Shown: piece by piece, positions 1 through 10,597 of the stretch | Layout: every line of letters starts with the position of its first letter | Position numbering within the stretch: the first letter of the stretch is position 1 | DNA from: Winogradskyella wichelsiae | GTDB taxonomy: Bacteria > Bacteroidota > Bacteroidia > Flavobacteriales > Flavobacteriaceae | Assembly (NCBI RefSeq): GCF_013403925.1 | Contig: NZ_JABFDJ010000005.1 | Location: forward strand, 248,001 to 312,000 | Length of the DNA: 64,000 nt | Reading direction: 5' to 3' | The notes under the pieces: generated by a model | What the model was told of the DNA's origin: nothing | The model's input: the letters and a program-made list of their open reading frames with translations, nothing else | Databases searched by the model: none | Translations under genes and position numbers: made by a program

Positions 1-735
1 ACGCGTGTAGCGATTCTCGTAAGTAATACTTTTAGAATGACGAATACTTTTTTGTTTCCAATCTAAAGTGATTGGTTGCGATGTATTAAAGACTCCACTT
101 AAACCTTGAGATTTAATTGAAAAGTCAATCATATAATCATTAGGCTTCAACTCATAACGGTATTCTAAAAACGAAGATTCCGATATTTTTAGTTTCATAG
201 AAACTATAGTATTCTCACCATTTTTAGTAATCGTTGGTTCAAAAGGAAAATCTTGTGTATTTAAAGTTCTGTTATCTGATGTCCCAAAGGTGATATTAAA
301 TGCGCTATTCTGATCTTTTACCATATAAACAGGTACAGAATCATAGTCTACAAAATTTCTTAATTTAACCTCTGCAAGATGGCCCCCTTTATTATTGAAT
401 TTTAATTCAAATACATCTGTAGTTACAGTTGTTTGCTTTTCTGACGCTGATGGTAAGTTTAAGGCATATGCAAAAGCACCCACTTTATTTTGAAGTGCTA
501 CTTTTTGAGTCGAATCTAAAACTTGTGAATTATTAGAATAATCACTTGAAGTCGTTATTAAGGTATCATTTTGCTTACTTTGATTATTTTCAGCTTCCCC
601 TTTTTCTTGCTCTGCTTTTTCCTGTGCTGCAAGTTCTTCTGGAGTGGGTTGGTTTTGATACATTATAAATAATAATATACCAAAAATGAGTACGAAACCT
701 ATAATAGATTTTACGTCGAATTTCTTTTCTTCCAT
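1..735 (-). CDS. yidC: membrane protein insertase YidC, N-terminal part (runs off left edge)
   Basis: Inserts and folds inner-membrane proteins, with or after the Sec translocon. Only the first 245 codons are present; the reading frame is open to base 1. The start is the ATG at 733-735. It begins MEEKKFDVKS, then one hydrophobic helix (about residues 10-26, IIGFVLIFGILLFIMY), then a charged Q/E/K-rich linker, then the start of the periplasmic beta-sandwich domain (for example FELKFNNKGGHLAEVKLRNF), as in Gram-negative YidC. The catalytic-groove helices lie outside the window. It lies 135 bases downstream of pyrG on the same strand, with a hairpin between them. The assignment rests on the N-terminal architecture and the P1-domain sequence. 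Confidence 0.9.
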   Translation of the reverse strand, partial: MEEKKFDVKSIIGFVLIFGILLFIMYQNQPTPEELAAQEKAEQEKGEAENNQSKQNDTLITTSSDYSNNSQVLDSTQKVALQNKVGAFAYALNLPSASEKQTTVTTDVFELKFNNKGGHLAEVKLRNFVDYDSVPVYMVKDQNSAFNITFGTSDNRTLNTQDFPFEPTITKNGENTIVSMKLKISESSFLEYRYELKPNDYMIDFSIKSQGLSGVFNTSQPITLDWKQKSIRHSKSITYENRYTR

Positions 736-817
736 TTATTTTTAATTTTCGACCACTGTCAGCATTATTTTACTGAAATTCATTCAGAATATAGCTTAAG
801 AGGTCTTATAAAGTAAC

Positions 818-846
818 AATTGGATAACTCAAATAGTTATCCAATT
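818..846 (-). terminator. 12-bp hairpin between pyrG and yidC
   Basis: Perfect inverted repeat AATTGGATAACT (818-829) and AGTTATCCAATT (835-846) with a 5-base loop. It lies 24 bases after the pyrG stop. The T-run is weak on the minus strand, so termination is likely but not certain. Confidence 0.55.
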
Positions 847-870
847 TTTAGTATGCGACAAAGTGACACA

Positions 871-2789
<1,919 letters not shown>

Positions 2790-3017
2790 TTACTTATTAA
2801 AATCTCTACGAATGGTATAAATCAATTCTTCTAAGCCATTAATTTTAATTTCACACATTTGTGCCATCATCCGTCCTAGCTTACCTTCTGGAAAGCCTTT
2901 TTGTTGGTACCAAATATAATAAGGTTCAGGAATGTCGATTAAGTATTGGTTTTTATACTTACCGAAAGGCATTTTATAATGTGCTAATTCAATTAAAACT
3001 GTTCCGTCTAATTCCAT
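2790..3017 (-). CDS. DUF3820 family small protein
   Basis: 75-residue soluble protein of unknown function. The hallmark is MPFGKYKNQYLIDIPEPYY (about residues 16-34), followed by WYQQKGFPEGKLG, which is the DUF3820 pattern. The same fold-like pattern (FGKHKGKRVLDVL ... GWLLNADFP) forms the C-terminal end of the exonuclease at 40596-41372, so this may be a free-standing version of an exonuclease-associated module. No signal peptide or membrane helix. It is 74 bases upstream of the DUF922 gene on the same strand, with no evidence of shared function. Confidence 0.8.
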   Translation of the reverse strand: MELDGTVLIELAHYKMPFGKYKNQYLIDIPEPYYIWYQQKGFPEGKLGRMMAQMCEIKINGLEELIYTIRRDFNK

Positions 3018-3091
3018 TATGATTGCAGCTCTAAATCGTTATAAAAAAGATTAAAATTTTAAATATACTTCATACAAACTATCCTTGAAAT

Positions 3092-3631
3092 CTATGACGA
3101 TTTAAATTCCTTAAGCTTGTTTAACTCTTTCTGAATGTTAGTTTCCCATTCCTTTTGTTTTTCAAGATTCATGGAATGTCTAGTCTCTAAATCGTAACGT
3201 TTTTGCTCTTCATTTAAAGCTTTATTGACTGATGCATGTAGTTTTTTCATTTGAGATTTCACCTTTTGATTCACCTTTAATGCCAATAGTTGTTGCCTAA
3301 ACTGACGTGCATAAAGTTCTGTTATATCAAAGTGTAATTGCTCATGACCTAAAATATGCGCAGTTCCTTTTTTCTTTAAATACCATGATTTAGTTGGATA
3401 AAATTGCGCATAAACTGTTGTTGAAAAATCAACAATTTTATTTCCTGAAGTTTTAACAGCAAAGCCAAATGTAATACCAGATGCTGTTAATGCCACCTCA
3501 TCATTATTAGCATCTGGCTTTGCTTTAAAATCAGACCAGCTAAGTTTAACGGATTCATTCCACGTCAAAGATTCGTCTGTAGCGTTGCTTCCTGTTAAAA
3601 GGAAGCATAATAAAAAGATTAGTGTTTTCAC
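3092..3631 (-). CDS. DUF922 family exported protein (possible Zn-dependent protease)
   Basis: 179 residues with an N-terminal signal peptide (MKTLIFLLCFLLTGSNA), so exported to the periplasm or outer membrane. The middle carries HILGHEQLHFDITELYARQF (about residues 92-111), containing HEQLH, an HExxH-type motif. That motif is why DUF922 proteins are suspected metalloproteases; activity is not established. The C-terminal third is lysine/glutamate-rich and predicted helical. The start codon is GTG (3629-3631), chosen because it puts the signal peptide exactly at the N-terminus. It is downstream of the LysM protein gene on the same strand, 70 bases away. Confidence 0.8.
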   Translation of the reverse strand: MKTLIFLLCFLLTGSNATDESLTWNESVKLSWSDFKAKPDANNDEVALTASGITFGFAVKTSGNKIVDFSTTVYAQFYPTKSWYLKKKGTAHILGHEQLHFDITELYARQFRQQLLALKVNQKVKSQMKKLHASVNKALNEEQKRYDLETRHSMNLEKQKEWETNIQKELNKLKEFKSS

Positions 3632-3701
3632 TATTTACTATTCAATTGCAAAATTAACATCAGTGGTCTTATAAACGATTAAGCTGCCAAGCCATTTTAT
3701 A

Positions 3702-5612
3702 TTATTTTGCTTCTATAATTCTAAGGTTATCAAACTTTACAATATAAACCGCTTGATTTACATAACCACCAAACAAAGCTTTATTGTATCTAAACTTGTT
3801 CTCTACATATTCTGTTTCTACAGTATCTAAAGATGCATCGTATAAATTTTCTGCAGATGCTAAACGCATTAATAAATCTAAAGTAATATCAAAACCACGT
3901 GCAACATATTTACTTGGTGTTACACCGTATTCTTTTTCATATCTCTCAACAAAACCATTCGATTTCGTTTCATCAAAATCTTTATGTACAGATGCGTAAT
4001 GAAACTTAAGATTTGATAAATTATTATTATCAACATCCTTACCTTCAAAGGCTTTACCTTTATCGAGCGTTGTAAGTACAATTTCTATCTTCTTATCTAC
4101 AAATCCATTTAGCATACTGATAACACTTGTAGAAAACGAATAATTATCTGTTTCTAAAAACACAATTGTTTTTCCTGTAGAGAATACATTTTTTAAATCT
4201 GTATGGTACACAAAAAAGGCATCTTTAGATCTATTCTTTTTATCGTATCTAGAAAAAATAAGTTTAGAGTTCGGAAACATTTCCTGTAAAGCTTTACTAC
4301 TTTCTCTATGCTCATGATCTGAAATAATAACAACTTTAGATTTTAAACTATCTGCTTTTACAAAATCTATCATCGCTTTGCGCATCAGTTTTTCTTCTGG
4401 TATGGTTTGAAACACATTACTAAAAACTTCTGTTGGTTTATTCATCGCTGCAATAACAGGTACATTATCTCCTTTTAATGTCATAGCAACACGGCTAAAA
4501 CTTTCATCTTGCATCGGACCAATAATAGCATCGTAATCTGAAAAATCATTTTCTGCCAATATTTTACTTGTTTCTGCAATATGATATCTTGTATCAAAAA
4601 CTTTTAAATCTGTAGAAATCCCAAGCTGCTTTGCAGAATCTAAAGCCATAATTACCCCCACATGAAAATCTAAAACCGTAGATAATAATCTATTATCTTT
4701 CATCATCTCTTTCGTTCTCGATACAGCATCTACATCAACTCTATCAAGGCGGTAAGGCATCATTAAAGCTATTTTTTTAGTTTTAAAATTATTTAACCTC
4801 CCTTTTAAGTTTGTAGTTTCTACAGTATCTAATGCACTTAACGTATCTACAGTTCCTGGTACTTTTAAAACCATCCCTGCTTTTAAGCCCGTTTCTTTCA
4901 ATTCAGGATTTAGTGTTTCAAGTTGTTCTTGGGTTAAATCTAATTTCACCTTTAATCTGTAAAAGCCTTCTTTAGGTAATACTTCATAATACCCAAAAGT
5001 TGCTTCAACCTCCTTTTCTTCTTGATCGTGAATATTTGGAACATTCAACTCGTCACCAGGTTGAATTGTTTCTTTCATGTTAGGATTTAAAGCTTCTAAA
5101 TCTGCAACAGAAATACCAAATTTATAGGCAATACGCCATTTGCCCTCCTTAGCCTGAACTGTGTATTTTTTTACTGTATTATTTAAAGTTTGCTTAGACG
5201 TCACCGTTTTATAACGCGGAATTCTAAGCTTATCCCCTTTTTTAAGATTTTCAGAATACAAAAAACGATTCGCCTTTTTCAGCTCTTCCTCAGAGACGCT
5301 ATATTCCTTAGACAAGCCATATAATGTTTCTTTTCTTTTAACCCTGTGCGTTTTATAGCCTGTAAGCTCCTTACTTGCCTCTTCAATTGGAGCATTCTTA
5401 ATTTTAGAATTGGGAATAATTAAAACCGAGTTTGTTTGAAACTTACGTTGTGCATCTGGATTTAATGCATAAATATCAAAAGGCGTTACTAAATAAGCCT
5501 TAGCAATACTCTCTATCGTTTCTCCTGATTTTACAGTATGCTCAATATATTTTTCTTGCGCACTGAGACCTATTGAAAATGCAATTAATAGAACGGCTAA
5601 AATATTTTTCAT
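3702..5612 (-). CDS. LysM-repeat protein with periplasmic-binding-protein-like domain
   Basis: 636 residues. A signal peptide (MKNILAVLLIAFSIGLSAQ) is followed by four LysM-like modules at about residues 24-68, 87-133, 149-193 and 207-253, each with a closing IPN/IPR/VPN/VP; the fourth is the most divergent. Residues about 275-636 resemble a type I periplasmic binding fold (KKIALMMPYRLD ... YDAIIGPMQDESF ... VVIISDHEH). LysM modules bind peptidoglycan, so this is probably a cell-wall-anchored periplasmic or outer-membrane protein; the ligand of the binding domain is unknown. It follows guaA on the same strand. A 10-bp hairpin (5628-5654) sits 15 bases before the ATG. Confidence 0.85.
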   Translation of the reverse strand: MKNILAVLLIAFSIGLSAQEKYIEHTVKSGETIESIAKAYLVTPFDIYALNPDAQRKFQTNSVLIIPNSKIKNAPIEEASKELTGYKTHRVKRKETLYGLSKEYSVSEEELKKANRFLYSENLKKGDKLRIPRYKTVTSKQTLNNTVKKYTVQAKEGKWRIAYKFGISVADLEALNPNMKETIQPGDELNVPNIHDQEEKEVEATFGYYEVLPKEGFYRLKVKLDLTQEQLETLNPELKETGLKAGMVLKVPGTVDTLSALDTVETTNLKGRLNNFKTKKIALMMPYRLDRVDVDAVSRTKEMMKDNRLLSTVLDFHVGVIMALDSAKQLGISTDLKVFDTRYHIAETSKILAENDFSDYDAIIGPMQDESFSRVAMTLKGDNVPVIAAMNKPTEVFSNVFQTIPEEKLMRKAMIDFVKADSLKSKVVIISDHEHRESSKALQEMFPNSKLIFSRYDKKNRSKDAFFVYHTDLKNVFSTGKTIVFLETDNYSFSTSVISMLNGFVDKKIEIVLTTLDKGKAFEGKDVDNNNLSNLKFHYASVHKDFDETKSNGFVERYEKEYGVTPSKYVARGFDITLDLLMRLASAENLYDASLDTVETEYVENKFRYNKALFGGYVNQAVYIVKFDNLRIIEAK

Positions 5613-5627
5613 AAAATCGTATTTATA

Positions 5628-5654
5628 CCTACAAGGTCTTATAAACCTTGTAGG
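5628..5654. repeat. 10-bp hairpin between guaA and the LysM gene
   Basis: Perfect arms CCTACAAGGT (5628-5637) and ACCTTGTAGG (5645-5654) with a 7-base loop. On the minus strand it lies after guaA and only 15 bases before the LysM-gene start. It could be the guaA terminator, a 5'-UTR structure, or a copy of a dispersed flavobacterial hairpin. The T-run is on the plus strand, which argues against a simple minus-strand terminator. Confidence 0.5.
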
Positions 5655-5706
5655 ATTTTTATATTAAGTCTAATATAATTTACTGCTACTAAAAATTATT
5701 GAATGA

Positions 5707-7242
5707 TTATTCCCACTCAATAGTCGCTGGTGGCTTAGAACTGATATCATATACCACTCTATTTACACCTTTTACTTTATTGATAATTTCATTTGATGTT
5801 TTCTGTAAAAACTCGTACGGTAAATTCACCCAATCAGCCGTCATCCCATCTGTACTTTCTACTGCTCTTAAAGCGACACATTTTTCATATGTACGCTCAT
5901 CTCCCATTACACCAACACTATTAACGGGCAATAACATTGCTCCTGCTTGCCATACTTTGTCATACAAATTCCAAGTACGTAGGTTATTAATAAATATTGC
6001 ATCAACCTCTTGTAATATACGCACTTTTTCTTCTGTTAGATCCCCAAGAATACGAATTGCTAATCCTGGTCCAGGAAAAGGATGACGCCCAAGTAAGTGC
6101 TTATCCATATTCATAGAAGCACCGACACGTCTCACCTCATCTTTAAACAAAGCTTTAAGCGGCTCTACCACTTTTAGTTTCATAAAATCTGGTAATCCAC
6201 CTACATTATGATGACTTTTTATCGTTGCACTTGGTCCACCTGTTGCTGAAACACTTTCTATTACATCAGGGTAAATTGTACCTTGTGCTAACCACTTTAC
6301 ATCTTGAATTAAATGCGCTTCATCATCAAAAACTTCAATGAACACCCTACCAATAGCTTTTCTTTTGAGCTCCGGATCACTTAGTCCTTTTAAGGCATCC
6401 AAAAAGCGTGCCGAAGCATCAACTCCTTTAACATTAAGTCCCATGCCTTCGTATTGTTTTAATACATCTACGAATTCATTCTTTCTTAATAATCCATTAT
6501 TTACAAAAATACAATAGAGGTTTTCTCCTATTGCTTTATGCAATAACATAGCTGCTACTGAAGAGTCTACACCTCCAGATAAACCAAGAACCACTTTATC
6601 GTTTCCTAATTGTTCCTTAAGTCCATCAACGGTTTCTTCAACAAAAGATTGTGGAGTCCAGTCTTGTTCAACTTTTGCAATCTTAACTAAAAAGTTATTT
6701 AAAAGTTGATATCCGTCTGTGGAATGGTAAACTTCTGGGTGAAACTGAATTGCATAGGTATCTTCACCTTCAATTTTGTATGCTGCATTTTCTACATCTC
6801 CCGTACTAGCCAATAAAACACCACCTGTAGGTAACTGTTTTATCGTATCACTATGGCTCATCCAAACTTGACTGCCTTCATGTATATTTTCGAAGAACGC
6901 TTCATCCGTTTTAATAAAACTTAAGTTCGCTCTTCCGTACTCTCTTGTATTAGATTCAGCCACTTGCCCACCAGAAAAATGAGCTAAATATTGCGCACCA
7001 TAACACACAGCAAGCATTGGTTTTTTTCCTCTGATACCTTCCAATTCTGGATGAAGCACAGCTTCTCCTCTCACGGAATTTGGGCTACCAGATAAAATAA
7101 CAGCTTTAAAGCTATCTGAATCTGTAGGGATTTTGTTGAATGGGTGAATTTCGCAGTAGATATTTAATTCTCTAACGCGACGCGCAATAAGTTGTGTGTA
7201 TTGCGATCCGAAATCTAGTATTAGGACTTTGTTGTGTTGCAT
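5707..7242 (-). CDS. guaA: GMP synthase (glutamine-hydrolysing)
   Basis: Converts XMP to GMP using glutamine and ATP. 511 residues. The N-terminal class I amidotransferase starts [20 protein letters not shown]; the nucleophile is C80 in MLAVCYGAQ and the HPE motif is in QFHPEVYHS. The ATP-pyrophosphatase loop is [14 protein letters not shown] (about residues 220-233). The C-terminus PPATIEWE is the classic GuaA dimerisation-domain end. I use the ATG at 7240-7242; a TTG two codons upstream also keeps the frame open but is unlikely. It is followed by the LysM gene on the same strand. Confidence 0.98.
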   Translation of the reverse strand: MQHNKVLILDFGSQYTQLIARRVRELNIYCEIHPFNKIPTDSDSFKAVILSGSPNSVRGEAVLHPELEGIRGKKPMLAVCYGAQYLAHFSGGQVAESNTREYGRANLSFIKTDEAFFENIHEGSQVWMSHSDTIKQLPTGGVLLASTGDVENAAYKIEGEDTYAIQFHPEVYHSTDGYQLLNNFLVKIAKVEQDWTPQSFVEETVDGLKEQLGNDKVVLGLSGGVDSSVAAMLLHKAIGENLYCIFVNNGLLRKNEFVDVLKQYEGMGLNVKGVDASARFLDALKGLSDPELKRKAIGRVFIEVFDDEAHLIQDVKWLAQGTIYPDVIESVSATGGPSATIKSHHNVGGLPDFMKLKVVEPLKALFKDEVRRVGASMNMDKHLLGRHPFPGPGLAIRILGDLTEEKVRILQEVDAIFINNLRTWNLYDKVWQAGAMLLPVNSVGVMGDERTYEKCVALRAVESTDGMTADWVNLPYEFLQKTSNEIINKVKGVNRVVYDISSKPPATIEWE

Positions 7243-7449
7243 GCGCAAAAATAAGGATTGATTTTGAAATTTTCGATTTAGGAATTACATAAAATTTCAA
7301 AAAATATTAAATCACTAAAAAACAAGACTTTAAATAATTTATTTTCCATTAAAACAATAACTATTTAACACTATAAATGCAGTTACAAATAAATATTTAC
7401 TTAGATTTATCTGTCAATTATTCTTACAACGCTTTTATTCTTAAAAACA

Positions 7450-7490
7450 CTAAAGCGATTATTAGTTAATTGCACTAATAATCGCTTTAG
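7450..7490 (-). terminator. 17-bp hairpin after the PLP decarboxylase gene
   Basis: Perfect arms CTAAAGCGATTATTAGT (7450-7466) and ACTAATAATCGCTTTAG (7474-7490) with a 7-base loop. On the minus strand it is followed by TGTTTTT and lies 20 bases after the stop of the decarboxylase gene, so it is a good rho-independent terminator for the bshC-decarboxylase pair. Confidence 0.8.
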
Positions 7491-7510
7491 AAAAAACAAT
7501 TCTAAAAATG

Positions 7511-8881
7511 TTATTCCATTGTTTCTAAAATCATCTGAATATCTTTTTCTGTGGTATCTGGATTGATAAAGCAAAAACGTGAACACGTTTCGTAAGTATC
7601 CCCATTTTTCCACTTGGTTGGCGTTACTAAAGCGAATCCTTTTTCATGGTTTTCGTAGGTCCAATGTGTATAGTCTTCCGGTTCCCATCCTATTCTACGA
7701 TATAAAACACAAGATAAACTTGGTTCTCTCACCAATTCTAAATCAGGATGCGCTTCGATTAAGCGTCCTGCTATTTGTGCCAATTCTAAACCTCGTTCTA
7801 CCGCTTCTTTATAACGGTCTGTTCCGTGCGTTGCTAAAGAAAACCACAAAGGCAACCCTCTAACACGTCTGGTTAATTGAATTTGATAATCCGTTGGATT
7901 AAATCCGTGAGCACCTTCATCTTTAAAAATCTCTAAATATGAGCCTTGTTGTGAATGGGCGTTTTTAGCCAACTCCATGTTTTTGTAGAGTACAGCGCCA
8001 CAATCGTAAGGTGAAAACATCCATTTATGCGGATCTATAGTAATGCTATCCGCTCTTTCTATACCTTTAAATAAGTGTCGTACAGAATCAGCAACTAAAG
8101 CCCCACCTCCATAGGCTGCATCGACATGAAACCATAAATTTTGGTCTTCACATACTTCTGCTATACTCGATAGATCATCAATAATACCTGCATTTGTTGT
8201 TCCGCCAGTTCCTACAACAGCAAATAAACATTTACGCTGATGCGTTGTTAAACTAGCTATTTTTTCTTTTAATGCTTCTCCTGTTAAATGCTCTTCAGAA
8301 TCTACTAAAACGATATCTACATCTGCCACTTTTGCCATTGCTTTTACAGAAGAATGCGCTCCCATAGATGTAATGATCAACCCTTTTTCATTCTCAAAAT
8401 CAGGGTTTTCTCTCCAGTGTTCTCTTGCGGTAACAATCGCTGATAAATTAGCTGCTGTTCCACCACTTGTGAAGACTCCAAAAGCTCCTTCGGGCATGCC
8501 TGTTAAAGAAACCATCCAGCTCATAGCTTCGTTTTCACAAAAGATACCTCCGGCACCCTCCATCCAATAAGCCCCGTGTATGCTTGATGCTGCTGTTATT
8601 AAATCGAACATAATGGCTGCTTTCGAAGGTGCAGCTGGCACAAAAGCTAAATTCCTTGGATGATCTACAGGTACATTTGCCTTTGACAAATGCTCTTTCC
8701 ATAAATTAAAAGCATATTCTCCACCAACTCCTTTTTCAGTTACAGTATCTCCTACTAAAGCTTTTAATTCTTCGTATTTTTTTGGTTTCCCTATTTGATG
8801 TTCTGTGGCTGAAACTCTTCCTATGACATATTTCATGACATCTAAAGTCATTTCAATCAAATCAATATCAATATGATGCAT
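7511..8881 (-). CDS. pyridoxal-phosphate-dependent group II decarboxylase
   Basis: 456-residue fold-type I PLP enzyme of the aromatic-amino-acid/glutamate/diaminobutyrate decarboxylase group. Visible motifs are FTSGGTAANLSAI (138-150, phosphate-binding loop), HVDAAYGGG (252-260, Asp contacting the PLP ring nitrogen), and the Schiff-base lysine K286 in TIDPHKWMFSPYDCG. The substrate cannot be told from sequence alone; diaminobutyrate, aromatic amino acids or aspartate are candidates. It starts 3 bases after the bshC stop on the same strand, so the two are almost certainly co-transcribed. A strong terminator follows. Confidence 0.88.
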   Translation of the reverse strand: MHHIDIDLIEMTLDVMKYVIGRVSATEHQIGKPKKYEELKALVGDTVTEKGVGGEYAFNLWKEHLSKANVPVDHPRNLAFVPAAPSKAAIMFDLITAASSIHGAYWMEGAGGIFCENEAMSWMVSLTGMPEGAFGVFTSGGTAANLSAIVTAREHWRENPDFENEKGLIITSMGAHSSVKAMAKVADVDIVLVDSEEHLTGEALKEKIASLTTHQRKCLFAVVGTGGTTNAGIIDDLSSIAEVCEDQNLWFHVDAAYGGGALVADSVRHLFKGIERADSITIDPHKWMFSPYDCGAVLYKNMELAKNAHSQQGSYLEIFKDEGAHGFNPTDYQIQLTRRVRGLPLWFSLATHGTDRYKEAVERGLELAQIAGRLIEAHPDLELVREPSLSCVLYRRIGWEPEDYTHWTYENHEKGFALVTPTKWKNGDTYETCSRFCFINPDTTEKDIQMILETME

Positions 8882-8884
8882 TAA

Positions 8885-10483
8885 TTATTTTAAATTTAAT
8901 ATTAAAAATTCGCCTTTCAATGGCTCTAAGGTTTTGGTTAATTCAGTAATTAACTGGTCGCCATACTCTAAATACAATTCTGAAAAATTAGTGTTTCGTT
9001 CTTGTAAACTTTGACCAGGAAATAATTGATCTTGCAATTCAGTACAACGTTCAATCTGATCTGCAAGTTTTCTTTTTTGAGCTTTCAATAAACGCTTTTC
9101 AAGATGTTTTAAACCCTTTATTTGTTTTACTTCTTGAGATTTTACTGCACCTAAAAACGATTTATCCGTTTGTTCTGCTAAATCAAAAAGGTGTTTAAAT
9201 TGTGATTCTAACTGTTGTCTCTGTTCAGAAAAATCGATATCAATATTAGAAATTTTTCTAACACGTTTATTTATGAACGAGTGACGATCTAAAAATAAAT
9301 CTTTATTTTGAATCTCTAAATTTTGAAGTTTTAAGGTCTGTTTTTCTGACTTCACTAAAGCAGAATTCCTTAATAATAACATCGGAAATATAACATTCTG
9401 AGCCTCAAAATTAGATTTTAATTGCAACCAATAAATCATTTCTCCACCGCCACCAATATAACATAGGTTTGGTAAGATTACTTCTTGATATAAGGGGCGC
9501 ATGATTACGTTTGGAGAAAAACGCTCTGGGAATTCATTAAGGTGATTTAGCAGTTCGCTTTGACTCCATGATATTTCTGATTCTAAAACAGAAAATACAC
9601 CGTCTTTTTCTACAATGCGTTCTCTCAATTCATCTTTAATATAGAATAGATTAATTTCTCTTGGATTCACTTGAATCGTCAATTCTAAATCTTCCAATTT
9701 TTTATTCGTCTCGGAAACGTTCTTAAAAGCTGTTTGCTCTAATAATTCCGACTTCATCTGCGGAATAAACAAACGTTTTAAATCTTTATCATCAGCATCT
9801 AAAATTACCAATCCTTGGTCGCTAAATAATTCGTTTGCTAAATACCGTGTCGCATCTGCTAAATTATCGTGATTAAGATACGCTTCTTTAAACCATGTTT
9901 TTAATTGCTCTGCATTTTTTCCTGTTCCAAATTCTGAAGAAATGACATCAAAAACATCTTCTAAACCTTTTGTATTAAAATGACCAACAGCTCCGGTTTG
10001 CCCAGAGTTCCATTGTATTTTTTTACCTTTAAAGTTGAAGTAATTGATTTCTTCAAAATCGTGATCTTCAGAAGCCATCCAATATATAGGAACAAAGTTA
10101 TATTTTGGGTAGGTTGCTTTTAATTGCTTCGTAAGGTTAATGGTTGAAATTATCTTGTACAGAAAATAAAGTGGTCCTGTAAATAAATTTAACTGATGTC
10201 CTGTAGTAATTGTAAAGGTGTTTTCAGTCTTTAAGCTTTCAATATTTTCAGCAGTTAATTCTGATGTTTTAAGCTTTTTATATTGTTTTTTTAAGCTTTC
10301 AACTAAAACAGTTCTTGACTGCGCTTTAACTGATAATTGCTTTTCTTCAATCTGAGCTTCAAAATTCTCTAGTTTCGGAAAACGATGATAAAAGTCTTTT
10401 AATTCAGGTTTCTGATCTAAATAGTCACATATAAAGTCTGAAAAATAATGGGTTTCCCTAAACGGAATACAGTCGGTTGGCAT
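8885..10483 (-). CDS. bshC: bacillithiol biosynthesis cysteine-adding enzyme BshC
   Basis: 532 residues. BshC adds cysteine to GlcN-malate in the last step of making bacillithiol, the low-molecular-weight thiol used instead of glutathione in Firmicutes and many Bacteroidota. The N-terminal CIPFRETHYFSDFICDYL, the GHQLNLFTGPLYFLYKI segment (about residue 96), PIYWMASEDHDFEEINYF, a long central coiled coil (about 385-480) and the C-terminal LEYGDQLITELTKTLEPLKG fit the family. The start is the ATG at 10481-10483. It is first gene of a pair with the PLP decarboxylase. bshA and bshB are not in this window. Confidence 0.93.
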   Translation of the reverse strand: MPTDCIPFRETHYFSDFICDYLDQKPELKDFYHRFPKLENFEAQIEEKQLSVKAQSRTVLVESLKKQYKKLKTSELTAENIESLKTENTFTITTGHQLNLFTGPLYFLYKIISTINLTKQLKATYPKYNFVPIYWMASEDHDFEEINYFNFKGKKIQWNSGQTGAVGHFNTKGLEDVFDVISSEFGTGKNAEQLKTWFKEAYLNHDNLADATRYLANELFSDQGLVILDADDKDLKRLFIPQMKSELLEQTAFKNVSETNKKLEDLELTIQVNPREINLFYIKDELRERIVEKDGVFSVLESEISWSQSELLNHLNEFPERFSPNVIMRPLYQEVILPNLCYIGGGGEMIYWLQLKSNFEAQNVIFPMLLLRNSALVKSEKQTLKLQNLEIQNKDLFLDRHSFINKRVRKISNIDIDFSEQRQQLESQFKHLFDLAEQTDKSFLGAVKSQEVKQIKGLKHLEKRLLKAQKRKLADQIERCTELQDQLFPGQSLQERNTNFSELYLEYGDQLITELTKTLEPLKGEFLILNLK

Positions 10484-10597
10484 ACAAATTATTTATTAGG
10501 GCATAAATATACTGCTCTTCTATTTTTTAACTGCTAATTTTTAGTTAATTCAGCTGAGCAATGTATATTTACTAGCTTCTAATTAAATATATGTTCA

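Noticed and set aside
5699-6085. 128-codon plus-strand ORF opposite guaA
   Set aside because: Antisense shadow of a clear gene; no domain, no homology-like features.
7407-7613. 68-codon minus-strand ORF across the end of the decarboxylase gene
   Set aside because: Spans a terminator hairpin and overlaps a real gene in another frame.
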